Positions 1 through 7,196 of a DNA stretch of 7,640 bases are shown one piece after another. The translations under genes were made by a program, and so were the position numbers. Origin of the DNA: Pseudomonadota bacterium (GTDB lineage Bacteria; Pseudomonadota; Gammaproteobacteria; UBA5335). Within the stretch, counting starts at the first letter, position 1; each line of letters opens with the position of its first letter. The notes beneath the pieces were generated by a model. It saw only the letters and a list, made by a program, of their open reading frames with translations, did not search any database and was not told where the DNA came from. The stretch spans positions 1 through 7,640 of the forward strand of contig JAJXTQ010000087.1 in assembly GCA_021783685.1 (NCBI GenBank). Direction: 5' to 3'.

Positions 1-1710
<1,710 letters not shown>

Positions 1711-1711
1711 T

Positions 1712-1733
1712 TCCGCGCTTGACGGGACGCGGA
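1712..1733 (+). terminator. Short hairpin just after glgP stop (possible weak terminator)
   Basis: TCCGCG at 1712-1717 pairs with CGCGGA at 1728-1733, giving a 6-bp stem with a 10-nt loop directly after the glgP stop codon. It is followed by a mildly T-rich stretch but no real T-run. It could cause weak termination or protect the transcript end. It overlaps the promoter candidate listed next, and both readings are weak. Confidence 0.25.
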
Positions 1734-1748
1734 TCCTTTGGCGATCTT
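1719..1748 (+). promoter_or_regulatory. Weak sigma70-like promoter candidate upstream of the small secreted protein
   Basis: TTGACG at 1719-1724 matches the -35 consensus at 5 of 6 positions. After an 18-bp spacer, GATCTT at 1743-1748 matches the -10 consensus at only 3 of 6. The position, about 30 nt before the next start codon, is plausible for a separate promoter. The poor -10 makes this tentative, and read-through from glgP could serve instead. Confidence 0.2.
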
Positions 1749-1768
1749 TGAACGCCGATGGAGCAGAC

Positions 1769-1775
1769 GAGGAAG
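1769..1775 (+). promoter_or_regulatory. Ribosome binding site that fixes the ATG start at 1781
   Basis: GAGGAAG ends 5 nt before the ATG at 1781. This favours 1781 over the in-frame TTG at 1748, because starting at the TTG would put eleven mostly polar and acidic residues ahead of the signal peptide. Confidence 0.6.
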
Positions 1776-1780
1776 TTCCC

Positions 1781-2056
1781 ATGCGACACATGACGCTGGC
1801 CATGATGGCGATGACGCTGGCCCTGCCCGCGCAGGCCGCACTGAGGCCATTGGCGGATCACGAACTGCGCGCGGTGTCCGGGCAGGCCGGGACCCTGGTC
1901 TACGATCTGCCGCCCTTCGTCGACCGGCTCGACATGCTTTCCCAAGACCTTTCCGATGCAGGTCACCCCGTGGCCGCCACGCTGATCGGGCAGCAGGCGC
2001 GTTTTCTCGGCAGGGTGTTCGACGGCTGTCCGCGGGGCGCCTACTGCGCGCTGTGA
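1781..2056 (+). CDS. Small predicted secreted protein with a VSGQAG motif, function unknown
   Basis: A 91-residue protein. Residues 1-19 look like a Sec signal peptide: a short MRH start, a Met/Ala/Leu-rich core, and AQA before a likely cleavage at A19/A20. The mature part is about 72 residues. It begins with the pattern LADHELRAVSGQAG at 24-37. From memory, a similar L-D-E-L-x-x-V-S/T-G-Q-x-G pattern occurs just after the signal peptide in several poorly characterised gammaproteobacterial exported proteins, including FilA/DUF6160-type proteins. Those are usually much longer, so this may be a short member or a relic. The rest has an amphipathic stretch (about 46-80) and ends with DGCPRGAYCAL. 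C83 and C89 could form a disulfide after export. No catalytic motif is visible. A good ribosome binding site and G/C-rich third positions support real coding. It follows glgP by 70 nt and converges with the minus-strand hydrolase gene. I cannot name a function. Confidence 0.75.
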   Translation: MRHMTLAMMAMTLALPAQAALRPLADHELRAVSGQAGTLVYDLPPFVDRLDMLSQDLSDAGHPVAATLIGQQARFLGRVFDGCPRGAYCAL

Positions 2057-2083
2057 GCGGGGATCGGATCCGTTGAAAGCGCT

Positions 2084-2112
2084 GCGGCCGTCGCGCCGGT
2101 CGTGACGGCCGC
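2084..2112. terminator. GC-rich hairpin between convergent genes, possible bidirectional terminator
   Basis: GCGGCCGTC at 2084-2092 pairs perfectly with GACGGCCGC at 2104-2112. The stem extends inward by three pairs (one G-T) to leave a 5-nt loop, so it is about 12 bp long. It lies between the stop at 2056 on the plus strand and the stop at 2118 on the minus strand, where both transcripts should end. Neither side has a T-run, so classical intrinsic termination is uncertain. A transcript-end stabiliser or a Rho-assisted end is possible. Confidence 0.5.
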
Positions 2113-2117
2113 TGGCC

Positions 2118-2792
2118 TCAAGCCAGGTGGCGCTGCCAGAACGCCAGGCTGCGCTCCCAGGCGAGATCGGCCGCTGTGGCATCATAGACTTCCGGGCGCT
2201 GCTGGTTCACGAAGGCGTGGTCGGCATCATAGCGATAGAGTTCGCAGGATCGACCCGCGGCCGTGAGGGCGGCCTCAAAGGCGTCCACGGCGGCCGGCGT
2301 GCACCAGCCGTCCTGATTCGCGAAGTGGGCCTGCAGGGGCACCCGCACGTCGGCGGGATTGGCCACGTTCGCAGGCGGCAGTCCGTAGAAGATCACCGCA
2401 GCAGCCACTTCCGGGATGCGCACCGCGCCCAGCAGCGTGATGGCGCCGCCCATGCAAAAGCCGGTCAGCCCCACCTTCTTGCCCTGAGCGGCAAAGAACT
2501 GCGCCGCGCCGCGGACGTCCTGATCCGTGGCGGCAAGGAAATCGAGGCTGTTCATTGCCTTGGCGGCCTGAGCGGCATCGTGGTAGGGCACCACGGTCCC
2601 GTGAAACAGGTCGGGCGCCAAGGCGTCATAGCCGGAACGGGCCAGCCGATCGCACAACCCGGTGATCTGTCCTTGCAATCCCCACCATTCCTGGATGACC
2701 ACGATTCCCGGGGCATCGGCGACCGACGCCTTGGCCAGATAGCCTCTTGCCGTGCCGCCGTCGGGGCGTGGGTAGGTCATGAAGCTGCCCAT
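2118..2792 (-). CDS. Dienelactone hydrolase family protein
   Basis: A 224-residue cytosolic alpha/beta hydrolase, close to the usual length of about 230-240 for carboxymethylenebutenolidase-type enzymes. The family triad is visible: the nucleophile C113 in GFCMGG, D161 in ANQDGWC, and H192 in DADHAF. E35 in VVIQEWWGL matches the conserved glutamate that interacts with the nucleophile in dienelactone hydrolases. FVNQQRPEVYD after the histidine is also typical of the family. No signal peptide is seen. It starts with ATG behind a near-perfect Shine-Dalgarno and follows the lipoprotein gene by 16 nt, so it is probably the last gene of the transporter operon, although the strong site allows independent translation. 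There is no chlorocatechol or other aromatic ring-cleavage gene nearby, so a true dienelactone substrate is unlikely to be supported by context. The natural substrate is unknown; a general esterase or lactonase role is possible. Confidence 0.93.
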   Translation of the reverse strand: MGSFMTYPRPDGGTARGYLAKASVADAPGIVVIQEWWGLQGQITGLCDRLARSGYDALAPDLFHGTVVPYHDAAQAAKAMNSLDFLAATDQDVRGAAQFFAAQGKKVGLTGFCMGGAITLLGAVRIPEVAAAVIFYGLPPANVANPADVRVPLQAHFANQDGWCTPAAVDAFEAALTAAGRSCELYRYDADHAFVNQQRPEVYDATAADLAWERSLAFWQRHLA

Positions 2793-2799
2793 CGTTCGT

Positions 2800-2805
2800 C
2801 TCCTT
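2800..2805 (-). promoter_or_regulatory. Strong Shine-Dalgarno for the dienelactone hydrolase gene
   Basis: AAGGAG on the minus strand lies 7 nt before the ATG at 2792 and inside the 16-nt gap after the lipoprotein stop. It is the best ribosome binding site among the minus-strand genes. It supports the chosen start and suggests translation that does not depend on coupling. Confidence 0.8.
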
Positions 2806-2808
2806 CCG

Positions 2809-3486
2809 TCAGGGTTGGGCGCCGAAGCCGGGCAGCAGCCGCGGCCCGGTCGCCGGAAGGTCTGCCCCGGTTTCGGTGGCGGGCGGGTTCCCGTGCTGGG
2901 TCTGCGCGATCCAGGTCAGGAGTTGGCGAATGGCTTCGTCGGTCGCCTCGCCCAGCCCGCGAACGGCGGCTTCGGGACCGGCGCCGGTTGTCACGCGTGC
3001 TTCGATGGCGGGCGCGATGAATTGCCGCCGGGAGCGGGGTTCCTTCAGAACGGCCTGTAGCGCGACCACCGCCTCGGATTTGGCCGCGCCCTGTTCCTGT
3101 TCGAAGCGCAACAGCCGCACTTCCAGGCGGTAACGAGGGTTGCCGGCCGCGGGGCCGGTCGGCGAACTGGTCAGGAGCGCCTGCTGCATGCGGTCGAGCA
3201 CGAGTTCACGGGGCGAGGCGACCCAGTAGTCGTCGGTATAGGCCTGCAGGGCCGTCGTCCCTGCCCCCGAACGTCGATAGCGCACGGCCGGATCGTTGAG
3301 CCAGGGTGGCGCTTCGACCGCCAGCACCGGAATCTCGCCGAGCACCATCGGCCGCGGGGGCGGCAGCCACCCCAGATCGTGCGGGGTCGGCGGCGGTGGT
3401 CGCCGATTGGGCAGCAGGTCGGCGCAACCGCCGAGCAGCGCGGTCAGCAACAGGATCGGGATCAGGGCGAGGGGCCGGGCACTCAT
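2809..3486 (-). CDS. ABC-type transport auxiliary lipoprotein (PqiC / ABC_trans_aux-like)
   Basis: A 225-residue lipoprotein. Residues 1-20 form a signal peptide ending in the lipobox LGGC, with lipidated C21. Alanine at +2 means no Asp retention signal, so Lol export to the outer membrane is expected. A proline-rich linker follows (about 28-46). A body of about 50-195 then fits the ABC_trans_aux family (formerly DUF330): VLAVEAPPWL, an RYR segment at 69-71, and AYTDDYWVASP with the Tyr/Trp/Pro pattern I associate with that family. The C-terminal 30 residues are Pro/Gly-rich and probably disordered. In PqiABC-like systems such lipoproteins work with an MCE protein to move lipids between the membranes. 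Here the gene directly follows the MCE gene with a 4-nt ATGA overlap, and an AAGGGA site lies about 10 nt upstream. It likely fills the periplasmic or outer-membrane role played by MlaC/MlaA elsewhere; that last step is inference from position. Confidence 0.88.
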   Translation of the reverse strand: MSARPLALIPILLLTALLGGCADLLPNRRPPPPTPHDLGWLPPPRPMVLGEIPVLAVEAPPWLNDPAVRYRRSGAGTTALQAYTDDYWVASPRELVLDRMQQALLTSSPTGPAAGNPRYRLEVRLLRFEQEQGAAKSEAVVALQAVLKEPRSRRQFIAPAIEARVTTGAGPEAAVRGLGEATDEAIRQLLTWIAQTQHGNPPATETGADLPATGPRLLPGFGAQP

Positions 3487-4403
3487 GGAGAACGGTTCCC
3501 TTGGCGGTCGGGGGATTCGGGTTGGGCGCCGCGGTTGCGGCCGTAGAGGATGCTGGACGGATCGCGCCGCAATTCGTCGCTCAGCCGCTCCAGATTGCGT
3601 GCAGCCGCCTCGATTTCACGCAAGGTCGCCTGCGTCGACGGCAGCGTCTCGACCAGGAAGGTCTGGCCCGCGCTCTCGGCCAGATTGCCCAGCGTGTTGA
3701 GCTGGGTGGTGGCCTGCCGCACCTGGGTGATGGTCGTTTCCAGTTCCTTCGCGATCTGCTCGACGCGGGCCATGGTCTTGCCGCCGTCTTCACCCATCTT
3801 GGGCAGGGCCTCGATCAAGGGCTCCAGACGCTGGGTGAACTCGGCGACCTTGCGTGTCGTCACCTCGACATTGGCCATGATCTGGCGCAGGTTCTCCTGG
3901 TTCTGCGGGCCCAGCGCCTCTTTCATCTGGCCCATCAGTTCCTGGAACTGTCCGAGCATGGCCTGCCCGGCGTCGCCCAGCGACTCGAACAGGGACGGCC
4001 GCATCGGAATGCGCGCGAGTTGATCGGGGCGCGTGTCGAGCCGCGCCGCGTCGGGTGGACCGTCATCGGCCAGCTCCACCTGCGCCAGGCCCGTGATGCC
4101 CATGTAGCGCAGCGTGGCGTAGGTGTTGACCGTGATCGGAATGTCCGGCTGGATCTCGATGCGGATGTGGATGTCCCGGCTGCCGTCCTGGGCGAACTCG
4201 ACCTGGGTGACCTGGCCGATTTCGACACCGCGATAGCGGACTGTCGAATACGGGACGAGGCCCGAAATCGCGCCTTGGGTCGTGATCAGGTAGGGCGTGC
4301 GCGCCTGACGGGTATCGTTCAGCCACAGGGACGCCAGCGCGGCAGCCAGCCCCAGGCCGATCACGAACAGGCCGGTCAGCAGGGCATAGGAACGATTTTC
4401 CAT
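3483..4403 (-). CDS. MCE domain (MlaD-type) substrate-binding protein of a lipid ABC transporter
   Basis: A 306-residue protein anchored in the inner membrane by one N-terminal segment (about 7-28), with the rest in the periplasm. The MCE domain spans about 37-114. It shows GLVPYSTVRYRGVEIGQV at 48-65 and GITGLAQVEL at 102-111, both characteristic of MlaD, where the domains form a hexameric ring with a lipid channel. Residues about 135-280 are largely helical, with repeated Leu/Ile and Gln/Glu patterning that may form a coiled coil or needle. The end carries RDPSSILYGR at 280-289, a tail motif I recall in many longer MCE proteins. E. coli MlaD is about 183 residues, so this is the long class. 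It starts with ATG 6 nt after the ATPase stop, with only a weak Shine-Dalgarno, so translational coupling is likely. Members of this class are called mlaD, ttg2C or simply MCE protein; orthology to E. coli mlaD is not shown, so no symbol is given. Confidence 0.95.
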   Translation of the reverse strand: MENRSYALLTGLFVIGLGLAAALASLWLNDTRQARTPYLITTQGAISGLVPYSTVRYRGVEIGQVTQVEFAQDGSRDIHIRIEIQPDIPITVNTYATLRYMGITGLAQVELADDGPPDAARLDTRPDQLARIPMRPSLFESLGDAGQAMLGQFQELMGQMKEALGPQNQENLRQIMANVEVTTRKVAEFTQRLEPLIEALPKMGEDGGKTMARVEQIAKELETTITQVRQATTQLNTLGNLAESAGQTFLVETLPSTQATLREIEAAARNLERLSDELRRDPSSILYGRNRGAQPESPDRQGNRSP

Positions 4404-4409
4404 CGCGTG

Positions 4410-5189
4410 TCACTGCCTGTTTGAAAGAAGACGGCCGCCGCGGTGGCCGCGAAAGTAGGACTGGATGAAGGGATGGTCGCAGGCGATGACCTCATCCAGC
4501 GTGCCGATCACGATCAGTTTGCGATCGGCCAGTACGGCGATGCGGTCGCACAGGTCGACGAGGGTGTCGAGGTCATGCGTGACCAGCGCGACGGTAAGCC
4601 CCAGCGTGCTGCGCAATTCGGCGATGAGATCGACGAACTGTTCGCTGGCCACCGGATCGAGCCCCGAGGTCGGCTCGTCGAGCAGCAGCAACTCGGCGCC
4701 GAGCTCCAGCGCGCGCGCCAGTCCCACGCGCTTGATCATGCCGCCCGACAACTCGGCCGGATGGCGCCGGCCATCCTCGGGCTTCAGGCCCACCATGGCG
4801 AGCTTGAGCCGGACCAGTTCCTGGATCAGGGGCTCGTCGAGTGCACGCAATTCCCTGAGCGGCAGGGCGATATTGTCGGTCACCGACAGCGCCGTGAACA
4901 GCGCGCCATGCTGGAACAGGACGCCCCAGCGCTGGCGCAGTGCCTTGGTCTGATGCGTCCGGCGCGCCGCGAAAACCGCCTCGCCAAAGGCGTGGACCTC
5001 CCCCGCACTGGGGTTTTGCAATCCGATCATCTCGCGCAGCAGCGTCGTTTTCCCCGAGCCCGATCCACCGACCAGCCCCAGCACTTCGCCGCGTTGGACG
5101 CTGAGATCGATGCCATCGTGCACCACCTGGGCGCCGAAGCGGGTCACGATGCCGCGCATTTCGATGACGGTCGGCGACGGAGGGCTCAT
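4410..5189 (-). CDS. MlaF-type ABC transporter ATP-binding protein (lipid transport)
   Basis: A 259-residue cytosolic ATPase that powers the lipid transporter. Motifs in order are Walker A GGSGSGKTT (41-49), the Q-loop Q93 in LFQHGALFTALSVTDN, the signature LSGGM (147-151), Walker B LLLLDEP (167-173) with catalytic E172, and the H-loop H205 in VTHDLD. Met in place of Gln at the end of the signature, followed by KRVGLARA, is typical of the Mla/Mkl ATPase family. The protein ends in a basic tail, SYFRGHRGGRLL. The ATG at 5189 overlaps the permease stop (ATGA), with GGGTGG about 9 nt upstream. The same frame stays open up to 5981, but that stretch runs through the permease gene in another frame and is not coding, so the longer reading is rejected. 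It is cotranscribed with the permease and the MCE gene. Confidence 0.96.
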   Translation of the reverse strand: MSPPSPTVIEMRGIVTRFGAQVVHDGIDLSVQRGEVLGLVGGSGSGKTTLLREMIGLQNPSAGEVHAFGEAVFAARRTHQTKALRQRWGVLFQHGALFTALSVTDNIALPLRELRALDEPLIQELVRLKLAMVGLKPEDGRRHPAELSGGMIKRVGLARALELGAELLLLDEPTSGLDPVASEQFVDLIAELRSTLGLTVALVTHDLDTLVDLCDRIAVLADRKLIVIGTLDEVIACDHPFIQSYFRGHRGGRLLSNRQ

Positions 5190-6307
5190 TCCTGCCACCC
5201 GATGTCGCGCAGGCCGACGGCGAAAATGGCATCGGTCAGGATCACCAGCGTGATCGCGGTGACCACGGCGTTGGTGGTCTCGTAGCCCAGACTCTCGGTG
5301 TTGGGCTTGATGCGCAAGCCGAAATGACAGGACACCAGCCCGATGACGACGCCGAAGGCGATCGATTTGGCGAGGGCGATCCAGTAGGTGACGATGGGGA
5401 TCGCCCCGGGCAGGTCGCTCAGAAACTGCCCGAAGGTGATGTTGAGTTCGCTCTGGGCCACCAGCATGCCGCCGAAGATGGCCGCCGCCATGGTCCAGAA
5501 CGCCAGCAAGGGCATGGTGATGGCGAGCGCGAGCACCTTGGGCAGCAGCACGCGCTTGAACGGTGAGATGCCCATCGTCGCCAGCGCGTCGAGTTCCTGG
5601 GTCAGGCGCATCACGCCGAGTTCGGCCGTGATGGAGGAGCCCGACCGGCCGGCGATGAGGATGGCCGCGAGCAGTGGGCCCAGCTCGCGCGTCACCGACA
5701 GTCCCATCAGGTTGACGATGAAGCGCTCGCCGCCCAGGAGCCGCAGTTGCAGGGCGGAGAGATAGCTCATGACGATGCCGATCAGCAGCCCCACGAGACC
5801 GGTGATGAGCAGGGCCCGCCCGCCGGACTTGTAGATGTTGGCGGAGATTTCGCGCCAGGGGATGCGATCCGGCCGGGCCGGGAAGCTCAGGATGTCGAGC
5901 GTCAACTGGCCGAGCAGGGCGACCAGTTCCCGCAAATGGGTTGCTGCCGAGAGCATCGCCGCGCCGAGGCGCGCGACCCATTCGAGCGGCTTGCGCTTCA
6001 AGGCGGGGGCTGGCGCGGGCATCTGTTCCAGCCGCTGGAACAGCGGTTCATATTCGGTACGCAGCCGGAGTTGCGCAGGACGGCGGCGACCCCAATGTCG
6101 CCAGAGCAAGAGGGCGCCGGTGCTGTCGAGGCCATCGATGGACTCGAGGTCCCAGATCGTCTGCGGATCGCTCTTGCAACGCGCGAGTTGCCGTCGCAGC
6201 TTGTTGATGGATCCGGACAGATGACGCAGCACCCACTGCCCCGTCAAGCGGATGCGCGGGGACTTGCCGTCCTGATCGAGCGTCAGGCCCGGGGCTTCAC
6301 TCGCCAT
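5186..6307 (-). CDS. MlaE-family lipid ABC transporter permease with fused N-terminal STAS domain
   Basis: A 373-residue inner-membrane protein. Residues about 15-100 form a STAS domain with the loop GLDSTGALLL (59-68), matching the position of the conserved Ser/Thr loop in MlaB and anti-sigma-factor antagonists. Residues about 110-370 form the MlaE permease: an amphipathic entry helix, then several membrane segments. The family core is at about 207-249 (RELGPLLAAILIAGRSGSS, AELGVMRLTQELDAL, MGISP). E. coli MlaE is about 260 residues and works with a separate MlaB; here both are in one chain, which accounts for the extra length. The start ATG overlaps the end of the upstream dehydrogenase gene by 11 nt, with AGGA 5-6 nt before it. 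The downstream ATPase overlaps by 4 nt. Together with the ATPase and the MCE protein it should form the inner-membrane complex. Direction of lipid movement cannot be read from sequence. Confidence 0.95.
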   Translation of the reverse strand: MASEAPGLTLDQDGKSPRIRLTGQWVLRHLSGSINKLRRQLARCKSDPQTIWDLESIDGLDSTGALLLWRHWGRRRPAQLRLRTEYEPLFQRLEQMPAPAPALKRKPLEWVARLGAAMLSAATHLRELVALLGQLTLDILSFPARPDRIPWREISANIYKSGGRALLITGLVGLLIGIVMSYLSALQLRLLGGERFIVNLMGLSVTRELGPLLAAILIAGRSGSSITAELGVMRLTQELDALATMGISPFKRVLLPKVLALAITMPLLAFWTMAAAIFGGMLVAQSELNITFGQFLSDLPGAIPIVTYWIALAKSIAFGVVIGLVSCHFGLRIKPNTESLGYETTNAVVTAITLVILTDAIFAVGLRDIGWQE

Positions 6308-7196
6308 GGCAGTCCTGTTCTGTCTGCGGGCCGAAGAGCGCGCATTTGCGCCGATAGAGCGCCGAGATGTCCTCGTCGCCGAAGCCGGCCGCCATCAGCG
6401 TCTGGTAGTCGGCCCGCACCGCCTCCACCAGCGGGAGACGGCCCTGGCACTGTAGCGCGAGCTGCTCGCAGATGGCGAGATCCTTGTCGTGCAACGCCAG
6501 CTTGAAGCCCGCCGGGAAGTCGTTCCGGATCATGGTCGGGCCACGCCGTTCGAGGAACCAGTTGCCGGCCGCGCCGCCGCCGACCACTTCGATCACCCGC
6601 TCCAGCGGCAGGCCGGCGGCGGCGCCCAGCGCCAGCGCTTCGGTCACCGCCGCGGCGATCCCGGCCGCCATGACCTGATTGACGGCCTTGGTGGCCTGTC
6701 CTGCGCCGACCGGCCCCATCCAGACGACCTGACGGGTCATGGCCGCCAGCACCGGTCGGGCCCGTTCCAGCGTGGCCGGCTCGCCGCCGACCATGGTGAC
6801 CAACGTCGCCTGACGCGCACCTTCGACGCCGCCGGACACCGGGCAGTCGAGGAAATCCGCGCCCTGTGCGCGTACCGTCTCGGCGGCGCGGCGTGCCGTC
6901 TCGGGCGCCACGGTGGAGCAGTCCACGACGATCTGCCCCGGCGCAAGGGCCGGCGCGAGGGCCGCGATCAGGCTCAGCACGTCCGCGTCGGCCGAGACGC
7001 ACAGCACCAGCACGTCGCATTGGCGGGCGAGAGCGGCCGGATCCGCTGCGATGTCGCAGCCGGTCTCCTGCGCAAGCGCCTGGGCCTTGGCCGCCGTGCG
7101 GTTCCAGACGGCGGCGAGCAGGCCGGCACGGCCCACGTTGCGCGCCATGGACAGGCCCATGGCGCCGAGGCCGATGACGCCCGCGCGCGGCTTCAC
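6297..7196 (-). CDS. NAD(P)-dependent oxidoreductase, 3-hydroxyisobutyrate dehydrogenase family
   Basis: A 299-residue cytosolic enzyme of the beta-hydroxyacid dehydrogenase family, of normal length. The N-terminal Rossmann fold begins at once with GLGAMGLSMA (9-18). The substrate-binding motif DCPVSGG is at 117-123. The catalytic lysine K170 lies in GAGQATK (164-170), with N173 three residues on. The helical C-terminal domain contains FKLALHDKDL (231-240), another family signature. Members reduce or oxidise 3-hydroxyisobutyrate, tartronate semialdehyde, glyoxylate or succinic semialdehyde; I cannot choose among these from sequence alone. The residue after the second beta strand is N32-R33 (WNRT), and an Arg there often goes with NADPH preference. 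The start is GTG at 7196, whose GTGA overlaps the speA stop, so coupling to speA is likely. The ribosome binding site is weak. Succinic semialdehyde arises in polyamine/GABA breakdown, so a link to speA is conceivable but unproven. Confidence 0.93.
   Translation of the reverse strand: MKPRAGVIGLGAMGLSMARNVGRAGLLAAVWNRTAAKAQALAQETGCDIAADPAALARQCDVLVLCVSADADVLSLIAALAPALAPGQIVVDCSTVAPETARRAAETVRAQGADFLDCPVSGGVEGARQATLVTMVGGEPATLERARPVLAAMTRQVVWMGPVGAGQATKAVNQVMAAGIAAAVTEALALGAAAGLPLERVIEVVGGGAAGNWFLERRGPTMIRNDFPAGFKLALHDKDLAICEQLALQCQGRLPLVEAVRADYQTLMAAGFGDEDISALYRRKCALFGPQTEQDCHGE

Noticed and set aside
1732..1750. Imperfect direct repeat GATCCTTTG / GATCTTTG in the glgP downstream gap
   Set aside because: Too short and only two copies; consistent with chance. 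No partner repeat was seen elsewhere.
1748..1780. TTG start that would lengthen the small secreted protein by 11 residues
   Set aside because: It places polar and acidic residues before the signal peptide and lacks a good Shine-Dalgarno, unlike the ATG at 1781.
2127..4424. Long open frames on the plus strand opposite the hydrolase, lipoprotein and MCE genes
   Set aside because: They are antisense to genes with clear family motifs. Their translations are low-complexity Arg/Gly/Ala-rich with no recognisable domain, as expected from high G+C third positions.
5190..5981. In-frame upstream extension of the ATPase gene that would give a 523-residue protein
   Set aside because: This stretch is the permease gene read in another frame. 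Its translation is Arg/His/Pro-rich without domains, while the ATG at 5189 gives a normal-length ATPase with an ATGA overlap.
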